DNA of 64,000 bases from contig JAXLWL010000002.1 of the NCBI GenBank assembly GCA_046328505.1, forward strand, positions 2,480,001 through 2,544,000, given 5' to 3'. Position numbers and translations under genes: made by a program. This DNA is from JBDHWG01 sp046328505. GTDB taxonomy: Bacteria > Chloroflexota > Anaerolineae > Epilineales > JAHCIE01. This document shows, one piece after another, positions 54,104 to 64,000 of the stretch. The stretch's first letter is position 1; every line of letters starts with the position of its first letter. Below the pieces are notes generated by a model that did not search any database, was not told where the DNA came from, and saw only the letters and a program-made list of their open reading frames with translations.

Positions 54104-55129
54104 ATGAAAACTATCGTTCTCGACCAACCGGGGCGCTTCGCCCTGACCGATACCTCCACCCCGCAGCAGCCCGGACCGGGTGAGGCGCTCGTCCGCGTCC
54201 TCCGCATCGGCGTCTGCGGCACCGACTTCCACGCCTTCGAGGGCACGCAGCCGTACTTCAGCTACCCCCGCGTCCTCGGCCACGAGCTGGCCGTCGAGGT
54301 GGTTGCGCTGGGGCCGGGTGAGGCGCCGGCGGGCCTCACCCCGGGCGTCCACTGCGCGGTGCGCCCCTACATCAACTGCGGACGGTGCAGCGCGTGCCGA
54401 CGCGGCGCGCCCAACTGCTGCGAGCAACTCAGGGTCATCGGTGTCCACATCGACGGTGGGATGCGGGACGAGTTCATCGTCCCGGTCAGTCACCTGCACA
54501 TCGCGCCGACACTGTCCGCCGACCACCTGGCCCTGGTCGAGCCGCTAGCCATCGGCGCTCACGCCGCTCGCCGCCCCGGCCTCGCGCCCGGCGAGCAGGT
54601 GCTCATCATCGGCGCCGGACCTATCGGCCTGGCGACGATGCAATTCGTCCGTCTCGCTGGCGCCGAGATCACCCTCTTAGAAATCAACCCCAAGCGCGTC
54701 GAGTTCGCCCGCCGACACGGCGGCGTCGAGCGCGTCATCGACTCCCTGGAGGATGCCCCCGCGCGTCTGCGAGAGATGCTGGGCGGCGACCTGCCGACCG
54801 CCGTCTTCGACGCGACCGGCAACCCACGCTCGATGATGGGCGCAGTGCAGTATCTCGCCAGCGCGGGCAAGCTCATCTTTGTCGGCCTGGTGCAGGGGCA
54901 GCTTAGCCTCGACGACCCGGAATTCCACCGCCGCGAGGTAACACTCTACCGCAGCCGCAACGCCACAGCCGAGGATTTCACACAAGTTGTCGGCGCGCTC
55001 GAAGCGGGCGCGATTGACCTGAATCCCTGGATCACGCACCGCGCTGCGCCAGAAGCCATGCTCGACGAGTTCCAGACGTGGATGCGGCCTGAGAGCGGCG
55101 TCGTCAAGGCCGTCGTCGAGTGGTCGTGA
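54104..55129 (+). CDS. Zinc-dependent medium-chain dehydrogenase (polyol/sugar-acid type)
   Basis: A 341-residue MDR enzyme. Catalytic zinc ligands are in GVCGTDFHAF (Cys38) and GHE (His60, Glu61). The structural zinc lobe has CGRCSACRRGAPNCC. The cofactor motif is IIGAGPIGLA. The closest recognisable families oxidise sugar alcohols or sugar acids (sorbitol, threonine, galactonate). It starts a two-gene plus-strand unit with the amidohydrolase 19 nt downstream. Confidence 0.9.
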   Translation: MKTIVLDQPGRFALTDTSTPQQPGPGEALVRVLRIGVCGTDFHAFEGTQPYFSYPRVLGHELAVEVVALGPGEAPAGLTPGVHCAVRPYINCGRCSACRRGAPNCCEQLRVIGVHIDGGMRDEFIVPVSHLHIAPTLSADHLALVEPLAIGAHAARRPGLAPGEQVLIIGAGPIGLATMQFVRLAGAEITLLEINPKRVEFARRHGGVERVIDSLEDAPARLREMLGGDLPTAVFDATGNPRSMMGAVQYLASAGKLIFVGLVQGQLSLDDPEFHRREVTLYRSRNATAEDFTQVVGALEAGAIDLNPWITHRAAPEAMLDEFQTWMRPESGVVKAVVEWS

Positions 55130-55148
55130 GCGAGCAGAGGACACCGCC

Positions 55149-56006
55149 ATGCTATCTATCGTCGACAGCCACGCGCACTTCTGGGACACCGGCTATCTGA
55201 GCTATCCCTGGCTGCAGGAGACACCATTCCTTAACCGCCCGTTCCTCCCCGACCACGTACCGGCGGGCGGCGCCGATTACCGCATCGACCGCATCGTCTT
55301 CGTCCAGGCCGATTGCCTGCCCAACCAGGGTATCGCCGAGGCGGACTGGGTCAGCAGGCTCGCCGAAAGCGATCCGCGAATCAGCGGCATTGTCGCCTTC
55401 GCCCCCCTGGAGTATCCCGACGCCGCCGCGCCGATTCTGGAGACGCTATCACTGCGGCCCCTGGTCAAGGGTATCCGCCGCCTCATCCAGTCCGAGCCGC
55501 TCGGCTTCAGCGTCCAGCCGGCGTTCGTCCAGGGCGTGCAGATGCTCGCCGAGTATGGCTTCGCGTGCGACCTGTGCATCAAGCACCCGCAGCTACCGGA
55601 CGTCATCGGCCTGGTGAGGCAGTGCCCGAATGTGCGCTTCGTCCTCGATCACATTGGGAAGCCGGACATCAAGAATCACGTGTTGGAGCCGTGGCGACAG
55701 AACATCGCCGCGCTGGCGGCGATGCCAAATGTCTGGTGCAAGATTTCGGGGCTGGTGACCGAAGCCGATACGGAGAATTGGACGGCGGAGGACTTGCGAC
55801 CGTACATCGACGCGGTTATCGAGTCGTTCGGCGTCGAGCGCGTCATGTTCGGCAGCGACGCGCCGGTCGCCTACCTCGCGACGACGTACAACCGCTGGGT
55901 TGAAACCCTGCGCGACGCGACGAGCGGCCTCCCCGCCGCCGACCAGGAGCGCCTCTTCGCCGCCAACGCCACACAGTTCTATAGTCTGTCAAGGATTCAC
56001 AACTGA
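55149..56006 (+). CDS. Amidohydrolase-2 family, fuconolactonase-like
   Basis: A 285-residue metal-dependent TIM-barrel hydrolase: VDSHAHFWD at 6-13, CIKHPQLPD, VLDHIGKPDIKNH and FGSDAPVAYLATTYNRW. This pattern belongs to lactonase-type amidohydrolases such as L-fuconolactonase and L-rhamnonolactonase. It is coupled with the zinc dehydrogenase, which would yield a lactone or acid substrate. Specificity is inference. Confidence 0.85.
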   Translation: MLSIVDSHAHFWDTGYLSYPWLQETPFLNRPFLPDHVPAGGADYRIDRIVFVQADCLPNQGIAEADWVSRLAESDPRISGIVAFAPLEYPDAAAPILETLSLRPLVKGIRRLIQSEPLGFSVQPAFVQGVQMLAEYGFACDLCIKHPQLPDVIGLVRQCPNVRFVLDHIGKPDIKNHVLEPWRQNIAALAAMPNVWCKISGLVTEADTENWTAEDLRPYIDAVIESFGVERVMFGSDAPVAYLATTYNRWVETLRDATSGLPAADQERLFAANATQFYSLSRIHN

Positions 56007-56073
56007 GCTTACCCAGAGCTATCTCGCCAAACTGACCCATACCGTCGTCAAAGACTGCGGACGTGGCGGCAGC

Positions 56074-57753
56074 TCAAGCAAACATCTGCCGAACGGAGGC
56101 GGGCGCATCCGTGGGCAGCAGAACGATCAACAGGCTCCGGGCGCGGGAGCAGCCCACATACAGCAGCTTGTCCAGCCTATCGGTGCGGCTGTTGGGGCCG
56201 GACCAGCGCTCGACCTCAGCCAGAACGACGACGGCGCGCTCCAGCCCCTTGAACGACTGGATGGTGGTGCGAAAGACCTCGCCGGGCCGCGGGCGAGGGT
56301 TGTCGGTTAAGGGCACAGCGCTCGGCCCGGTGCAGCCCCACAACTGGCTCTTGTCTTTGGAAAACGGTGTTAGGACGATAATCTCATCCGACGGGATGCC
56401 ATCGTCCACCGTCAGGCGCTTGAGCGTGGCGGCGACCGCGGCGGCCGTGCTCCCTGGCGCGTGCTGCTCGACGACGATAGGCCGCCCGACGGGGCCGAGG
56501 GCCGTTGGCACCTCGCCACCGATGTAGAACTTCAGCACCTGTTTGTGGATCAGCTGCGTGTTGCGGCAGTTGATGGTGAGCGGGTACGGCTCGGACTGGA
56601 CGGGAAACGCGCCACGCCTAACGTAGATGCGCTGGTTGTCGTCGAAGAAAATGTACAGGATGCCGTGGTCCGGGTCGCGCAGGAGCAGTTGCAGAGGTCT
56701 CCACCATTCCTCCTGGAAGTCCTGGCCCTCATCCACAACGATGGCATCGTAGCGCACCATTAACCGGCCAGCCGCCTCCATGAGCGCCTGGGGTAGCGCC
56801 TGATCGAAGTAGCGGTCGTTTGTATCCCCCGGTACAGCGATGCCCGCCAGGCGCGTCAGGTCGCGGCATAAGCCGTGGAAGTGATGCACCTCAAGGTTAG
56901 CGTGCGGTCGAACGGCGGCGCGCAAGTCGGCGGCCAGCGCCTTGTTGAAGCATGTCAGAAGCACCTGGAAGCCCTCACGTGCCAGGCGGCTGGCCTTCTC
57001 GACGGCAAGCAGCGTCTTCCCGGAGCCGGCGCAGCCGCAGATTGCGGCGCGACGCTGGCGGCTCAGAGTGTTCAAGATACCGTACTGCTGCTGGGTCAAG
57101 CGGACAAAGTCGCCGCGCTCCTGGATTAGCTCACCCCACAGCGCCGGCTTCAGGTCCCACGTCCGGCCCAGAAGCGTGACCAGGGCCTCCATGACCGCCG
57201 CGCTTGGAGCCGACTGACGCGGACCCACCTGTCCGCGCCAGTGCGCCAGGGCCCTATCGAGCGCCGCCTTGATATTGACCATGTCCATAGCGTCCAGGAT
57301 GATGGCGCGGGGCTTGTCCGGGCCGAGGTTCGGCTCCCTCACAGCAATGTCCGGAAAGGCGACGGCGTGCCCCAGGTTGATGAGCTCGTTCTCGCGCGTC
57401 ATGGCCTTGAGCTGGCGCAAGAGAGTGTACTTGCTGTCCATCGCCTGCGCGAATGGGTTCTTGATGTTGTAGACCTCGCCGGAGGCAGCGACGCTCTGCC
57501 ACTGCTTGCATTCTGGCCCCCATTGGACACGGCCACCTTTCACTTCTAGGACGAGGATGCCCTGGGTCGGGTGGGCGATGACGAAGTCGGCCTCGCCGTC
57601 GCGGGGACGGCCGTCCCGGCCCAGTCCCTGCCAGGCCACGCTGTGGAACACAGTCCACGTGTCGTCCAGACTGTCGCGGAATGCGGCGTATAGCCGCCGT
57701 TCGGCGTTGCTTTTCGTCTCCGGGTCAATGGGGTTGGGATACATGCGGGCCAT
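56074..57753 (-). CDS. NERD nuclease-related domain fused to an SF1 helicase
   Basis: A 559-residue protein. The NERD domain at the N-terminus has nuclease-like residues Asp56, Glu70 and Lys72 in GEADFVIAHP and LVLEVKGGRVQW. The UvrD/PcrA-type helicase part follows with Walker A GCAGSGKT (about 238), Walker B VVDEGQDFQEEW (about 340), INCRNTQLIHKQVLKF and the terminal VGCSRARSLLIVLL. It may process DNA in repair or in defence against phage. It stands alone, convergent with the lactonase gene and flanked by repeats. Confidence 0.88.
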   Translation of the reverse strand: MARMYPNPIDPETKSNAERRLYAAFRDSLDDTWTVFHSVAWQGLGRDGRPRDGEADFVIAHPTQGILVLEVKGGRVQWGPECKQWQSVAASGEVYNIKNPFAQAMDSKYTLLRQLKAMTRENELINLGHAVAFPDIAVREPNLGPDKPRAIILDAMDMVNIKAALDRALAHWRGQVGPRQSAPSAAVMEALVTLLGRTWDLKPALWGELIQERGDFVRLTQQQYGILNTLSRQRRAAICGCAGSGKTLLAVEKASRLAREGFQVLLTCFNKALAADLRAAVRPHANLEVHHFHGLCRDLTRLAGIAVPGDTNDRYFDQALPQALMEAAGRLMVRYDAIVVDEGQDFQEEWWRPLQLLLRDPDHGILYIFFDDNQRIYVRRGAFPVQSEPYPLTINCRNTQLIHKQVLKFYIGGEVPTALGPVGRPIVVEQHAPGSTAAAVAATLKRLTVDDGIPSDEIIVLTPFSKDKSQLWGCTGPSAVPLTDNPRPRPGEVFRTTIQSFKGLERAVVVLAEVERWSGPNSRTDRLDKLLYVGCSRARSLLIVLLPTDAPASVRQMFA

Positions 57754-57854
57754 GATACTCCCTGGCTGACTTGAGCCACCTTCTGTCCAACAGATAGGGT
57801 CACGGATAAACTAATGATCGTGGCCATAGAGGTCATGCGTGGCCCATGCATGGT

Positions 57855-57887
57855 CATCCGTTCATCCGAGACCCATCCGCTGACAGC
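57855..57887. repeat. Short dispersed repeat, copy A
   Basis: ATCCGTTCATCCG, 7 nt, TCCGCTGACAGC. It shares 24 of 25 arm positions with the sequence at 62418-62448 between the E2 and E1 genes. Confidence 0.65.
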
Positions 57888-57932
57888 CGTTCACGAGACC
57901 AGGAGGGCACCGATCGAAATGTGATCTCCAAG

Positions 57933-59597
57933 TCACGAAGACTTCAGCTCGCGCAGCTTCCACATAACGTTGTTTTCGCCCAGCCCGAAGTAGTCGTGCA
58001 GTCGCTTGTACTCGGCGAATAGCTGCTGGTAGATCGCGTTGTTCGCCGCGTTTGGGTGATACACTTCACCGGTGCTGGCCACCATAGACTGCGCCGCCTC
58101 GGTCAGCGAGTCGAAGCCGCCCGCATCCCCTCCCGCTGCCAGCGCCCCCAGCATGGCCGCGCCGAGCGCCGATGCCTGCCCGCCGCCGCCGACCGTGAAC
58201 GGACGGCCGGTCACATCGGCGTAAATCTGGAGCAGAAGCTTATTGCGCTCCGCGAGCCCACCGCACGCCACCAGCTCGTCCACCCGCACGCCGTTGGCCT
58301 CGAACGTGTCCACGATGATCTTCGTCCCGAACGCCGTCGCCTCGATGAGCGCGCGGTAGATGTCGGGCGGGCGCGTGCCGAGGGTCATGCCGACCAGGAC
58401 GCCGCTCAAGTTGGCGTTAACGAGCACCGAGCGGTTGCCGTTCCACCAGTCCAGCGCCACCAGCCCTGCCTCGCCCGGCTTCTGTTTCGCCGCGTCCTCC
58501 TCCAGCGCCTCGAACACGCTAAGGCCCCGCGCTTGCGCCTCCCGCTCATAGTAGCCCGGTACGCCCTGCTCGACGTACCATTGAAAGATGTCGCCGACGC
58601 CCGCCTGGCCGCCCTCGTAGCCGTAGAGGCCGGGAATGATGCCGTCGCCGACGACACCGCTGATGCCCGGTACAAGGTGCTGCTGATCGTCTACAATCAT
58701 GTGGCACGTCGACGTGCCGAGAATAAGCGCCATGCGCCCCGGCGTCGTGACGCCCGCGCCCGGCACCGCGGCATGCGCGTCGATGGTCGGCGCGGCGACG
58801 GCGATGCCCGGCCGCAGACCCATCCACGCGGCGGCCTTCTCGTTCAGGAAGCCTACGCGCGTCCCAGGCGCGACGACCTCGCTCGCCGCCTTCGTGCGGT
58901 GGAAGCCATCCAAGCGCGGATCAAGGGCGACCAGGAACTCGTTGCTGGGATAGCCCGTCGCCTTGTTCCACATCCCCTTGTAGCCCGCCGCGCAGGCGTT
59001 GCGCTTCTCGTCGCCGGTCATTTGCCACACGACCCAGTCGCCCGCCTCGACGATCTTATCCATCGCCGTGTAGACCTCGGGCGCTTCGTCGAGAATCTGG
59101 AGCGTCTTGCTGTGCAGCCATTCCGAGGAGATGCGGCCGCCGTAGAGTGGCAGCCAGCTCTCGTTGCGCTCCTGGGCCAGCACGTTGATGCGGTCGGCCT
59201 CGGGCTGCGCGGCGTGGTGCTTCCAGAGCTTCACCCAGGCGTGCGGGTTTGCCTTCCACTGGTCCTCGAAGCACAGCGGCGTGCCGTCGGCATGAACCGG
59301 CAGCACCGTGCAGGCGGTGAAGTCGACACCAATACCGATGACATCCTCGGCGTTGACCCCGGCCGCGTTCAGCGCCGACGGCACGGCCTCCTTGAGCGTC
59401 GCCAGGTAGTCGGCCGGGTTCTGCAACGCCCAATCCGGCCCCAGGCGCGTCCCGCCGGGCAGCCGCTCATCAATCACGCCGTCCCCGTAGGGATGCACGG
59501 CGCTGCCTACTGTCTTGCCGGTCGAGACATCCACGACCACAGCACGTCCCGACTCCGTGCCGAAATCAAGCCCGATAGCAAATTTGCTTTGGCTCAC
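57933..59597 (-). CDS. araB: Ribulokinase (FGGY family)
   Basis: A 554-residue sugar kinase. The N-terminal phosphate motif AIGLDFGTESGRAVVVDVS, the characteristic IGVDFTACTVLPVHADGTP and C-terminal VACGGLAERNKLLLQIYADV are typical of AraB-type ribulokinases. It phosphorylates L-ribulose or another ketopentose/ketopolyol. No isomerase or epimerase is adjacent, so the true substrate may differ from L-ribulose. Confidence 0.9.
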   Translation of the reverse strand: MSQSKFAIGLDFGTESGRAVVVDVSTGKTVGSAVHPYGDGVIDERLPGGTRLGPDWALQNPADYLATLKEAVPSALNAAGVNAEDVIGIGVDFTACTVLPVHADGTPLCFEDQWKANPHAWVKLWKHHAAQPEADRINVLAQERNESWLPLYGGRISSEWLHSKTLQILDEAPEVYTAMDKIVEAGDWVVWQMTGDEKRNACAAGYKGMWNKATGYPSNEFLVALDPRLDGFHRTKAASEVVAPGTRVGFLNEKAAAWMGLRPGIAVAAPTIDAHAAVPGAGVTTPGRMALILGTSTCHMIVDDQQHLVPGISGVVGDGIIPGLYGYEGGQAGVGDIFQWYVEQGVPGYYEREAQARGLSVFEALEEDAAKQKPGEAGLVALDWWNGNRSVLVNANLSGVLVGMTLGTRPPDIYRALIEATAFGTKIIVDTFEANGVRVDELVACGGLAERNKLLLQIYADVTGRPFTVGGGGQASALGAAMLGALAAGGDAGGFDSLTEAAQSMVASTGEVYHPNAANNAIYQQLFAEYKRLHDYFGLGENNVMWKLRELKSS

Positions 59598-59730
59598 AGG
59601 TTACCCCCTTCATGGGCGGCGAAGTTAGTCTGCGTTGACAAATCTAGTTTTACCACCGAATTGGGCTGTGTCAACCCATCGAGAAGTGAGAATGCCACAG
59701 AGACACAGAGCGCGCAGATTGCCGATTACG

Positions 59731-59857
59731 GTAGGGGCAGCGCCTTTTGCCTGCCCTGTCGGGATAGGGGCAGCGCCTCGTACCTGCCCCGTCTGCGCCT
59801 TGTGCCTGCCCGTTGGAGACGTAAAGAAGAGAGGGGCATCCACAAGGGAATGCCCCT
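59731..59857. repeat. Cluster of GTAGGGGC-type palindromes
   Basis: Two tandem imperfect units of about 32 bp (around 59731 and 59765), each beginning TAGGGGCAGCGCC and ending CCTGCCC, plus a partial third. A separate hairpin AGGGGCAT / ATGCCCCT lies at 59832-59857. The whole block fills the gap between the E1 and araB genes, and the last hairpin may end the E1 transcript. Confidence 0.65.
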
Positions 59858-59882
59858 ACAGGGTGACTCCATGCCCTAGACT

Positions 59883-62333
<2,451 letters not shown>

Positions 62334-62357
62334 ACTCGACTAATCCTCTTCAACTTC

Positions 62358-62446
62358 TGTCAACGGATGTGCAGCGGATGGACTTTCAGCCAATATGGCT
62401 GCGGATCACAGATGACAATCCGTTCATCCGTTCCTGTCCGTTGACA
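62358..62446. repeat. Palindromic element between E2 and E1 genes
   Basis: Outer arms TGTCAACGGA (62358-62367) and TCCGTTGACA (62437-62446). An inner perfect hairpin CAGCCA / TGGCTG lies at 62387-62401. It includes the copy of the short repeat seen at 57855-57887. Confidence 0.65.
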
Positions 62447-62447
62447 G

Positions 62448-63821
62448 CTACATTGCCAACAGCAAATCCAGGTTCGCGAGGTTGCGCGCGAGCGCCTGCA
62501 AGAAGCGCGCGCCCGGCGCGCCGTCCACCACCTGATGATTTATAGTCAGTGACAGCCCGATATGCGGAATGAACTGCACGTCTCCATCGACGTCAATGGG
62601 CTTGATGTGAATATTCCCAACGCCCAGGATCGCCACCTGCGGTGGGTTCAGGACGGGGGTAAATGTCTCGATGCCCAGGTTGCCCAGGTTGGTTACAGTG
62701 AACGTTCCGCCCTGGAGCTCGTCCGGCGCGACTTTGCCCTGCAAGGCAGCCTGGCTCAGCCGCCGCGATGTCTGTGAGATCTCCCGCAGGCTGAGGGACT
62801 CGGCGTTGCGAATGACAGGGACGAGCAGGCCGCGCGGTGTGTCCACGGCAAACCCCAGGTGAACACGCCGTGCCTTCATGAGCGCATCGCCGGTGAACAG
62901 CGCGTTGACGTCGGGGAACTGCGGGAGCGTGCGCGACACGGCGAAGAGGACCAGGTCGTTGACGGTCACCTCGCGCAGCCCAAGCTCCTCGGCGCTGCCT
63001 TTCAGCCGCTTGCGGTATGCCTGGAGCGAGCGCGCGTCGGCGAAGCTGTTGAGGGTGAGCTGCGCCGTCGTTTGGAGCGACGCCAGCATGCGCTCGGCGA
63101 TGATGCGCCGCACGTTGCTAAGCGGCACACGCTCGAAGTCGTCGCCGGGCGCAGCGGACGGAGTAGGAGTCGGCGCAGGTGCGGAGATCGTCGGCGCTGC
63201 CTGCCCCGCCTGCAGGTCCTTCGACGTAATGCGCCCGCCCAGACCGGTCCCCTGCCCCGGCGCGACGTACTCGCCTTTCTCGACCATCGCCCGGGCGAGC
63301 GGCGTCAGCGTCGGACGCGCCGCGAGCGCTGCCTGGACGTCGCGTTCGATCACGCGGCCACCGGGACCACTGCCCGGCAGACCGGAGGGGTCCAGGCCCT
63401 TCCGCGCGGCGAGATTCCGCGCGCGGGGAGAGATGCCGACCCCCCTCTGGCTCTCGCCGTCAACGGGGGAAGGGGTAACGCCGGCGGAACTCTCCGTCTT
63501 CTCCTCCTCTCCCCGCGTGGGGGAGGCAGGGGGGTGAGGGACTGAGCCGGACGGCGTGGGAGGTGCCACTTGAAGGACATCGCCCACCTCACCGATCGCG
63601 GCGATGGTCGTCAGAACCGGCACGTCCTCGCCCTCGGGGAAGTACACGTCCAGCAGGATGCCCGACGCCGGGCTGTCCACCTGCTGTGTTGTCTTGTCAG
63701 TCTCAATCTCGAATAACGGCTCGCCCTGGGTGACCGACTCGCCTTTGCGCTTCAGCCACCGCGAGATGATCGAGCTTTCGACACTGTTGCCCAGCTTGGG
63801 CAGGATAACTGGAGTTGCCAT
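62448..63821 (-). CDS. 2-oxoacid dehydrogenase E2 (dihydrolipoyl acyltransferase)
   Basis: A 457-residue protein. One lipoyl domain (1-82, lipoylated Lys43 in FEIETDKTTQQV), a linker with an unusual insert (93-130), two peripheral-subunit-binding-like domains (about 130-165, ARNLAARKGLDPSGLPG; about 174-205, ARAMVEKGEYVAPGQG) and the catalytic domain with HQVVDG (His429, Asp433). It transfers the acyl group from the lipoyl arm to CoA. It starts 12 nt after the SDR stop. Two binding domains for E1/E3 is uncommon. Confidence 0.92.
   Translation of the reverse strand: MATPVILPKLGNSVESSIISRWLKRKGESVTQGEPLFEIETDKTTQQVDSPASGILLDVYFPEGEDVPVLTTIAAIGEVGDVLQVAPPTPSGSVPHPPASPTRGEEEKTESSAGVTPSPVDGESQRGVGISPRARNLAARKGLDPSGLPGSGPGGRVIERDVQAALAARPTLTPLARAMVEKGEYVAPGQGTGLGGRITSKDLQAGQAAPTISAPAPTPTPSAAPGDDFERVPLSNVRRIIAERMLASLQTTAQLTLNSFADARSLQAYRKRLKGSAEELGLREVTVNDLVLFAVSRTLPQFPDVNALFTGDALMKARRVHLGFAVDTPRGLLVPVIRNAESLSLREISQTSRRLSQAALQGKVAPDELQGGTFTVTNLGNLGIETFTPVLNPPQVAILGVGNIHIKPIDVDGDVQFIPHIGLSLTINHQVVDGAPGARFLQALARNLANLDLLLAM
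63437..63542 (-). repeat. Palindromic repeat inserted in the E2 linker coding sequence
   Basis: The minus strand here carries the C-rich, G-rich alternating pattern of a dispersed intergenic repeat (CCTCCCCCACGCGGGGAG and CCTTCCCCCGTTGACGG) yet is translated in frame, giving PHPPASPTRGEEE and TPSPVDGESQRGV. The frame is kept. The peptide has no counterpart in usual E2 linkers, which are Ala/Pro rich. Confidence 0.6.
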
Positions 63822-63833
63822 GAACCTTCTCTA

Positions 63834-64000
<167 letters not shown>

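Noticed and set aside
59731..59857. CRISPR array
   Set aside because: Only two to three imperfect palindromic units without unique spacers and no cas gene nearby.
58056..59879. 607-codon open frame on the plus strand
   Set aside because: Antisense to the AraB-like gene; composition is arginine-rich and shows no family pattern.

Overview
The window is GC-rich bacterial chromosome, densely coding, with mostly leftward operons. No rRNA, tRNA or CRISPR array is visible. A Chloroflexota-like organism is the best guess: a Thermus-order V-type ATPase operon, a sigma factor / zinc-finger / TPR cassette, and many dispersed GTAGGGGC-type palindromes. No marker gene places it firmly, and gyrB (45356-47284) would be the gene to use for that.

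Layout. (1) 1-5002, minus strand: ECF-like sigma factor, small membrane protein, double zf-HC2 protein and a long TPR protein that runs off the left edge (probably TPR-CHAT), preceded by a uridine-kinase-like enzyme. (2) 5246-8089: a decayed accessory patch with an ISKra4-family insertion sequence flanked by a 9-bp target duplication, a truncated EamA transporter and a frameshifted PIN toxin next to an intact antitoxin. (3) 8394-16700: TauE/SafE exporter, LOR protein, polyphosphate kinase 2, P-type ATPase, SPFH protein and AI-2E permease, a membrane and energy-stress neighbourhood. (4) 16834-25272: a complete nine-gene V/A-type ATPase operon (order H/G-I-K-E-C-F-A-B-D). (5) 25546-29896: DSP-like phosphatase, patatin phospholipase, a probable small RNA on the minus strand, a REC-only protein and a NarL-type two-component pair. 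(6) 29916-41570: oligopeptide-type ABC importer without its ATPases, M42 aminopeptidase, nucleoside hydrolase, DUF885 hydrolase, Gfo/Idh/MocA and 2-hydroxyacid dehydrogenases, GNAT and nitrilase-family enzymes. (7) 41722-47284: LVIVD propeller protein, small proteins and gyrB. (8) 47562-53929: two genes matching the two halves of plant Tm-1, cell-wall amidase, a second PIN/antitoxin pair, SthA transhydrogenase and cupin. (9) 54104-64000: a carbohydrate-oxidation locus (Zn-dehydrogenase, lactonase-type amidohydrolase, AraB-like kinase, fused 2-oxoacid dehydrogenase E1, E2, SDR) interrupted by a NERD-helicase gene.

Most notable observations. A promoter-like element is duplicated at 27203-27248 and 27824-27869 with identical internal spacing. 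One copy drives the REC-only gene. The other points into a gene-free stretch that ends in an intrinsic terminator whose T-tract lies on the same strand, so it looks like a small RNA sharing control with the response-regulator gene. The E2 subunit carries what appears to be an intergenic palindromic repeat translated in frame inside its linker. The Tm-1-like operon has two 15-bp direct repeats at exactly 20-bp period just downstream of a minus-strand -10 hexamer. All functional statements are from motif recognition by eye; no database search was run.
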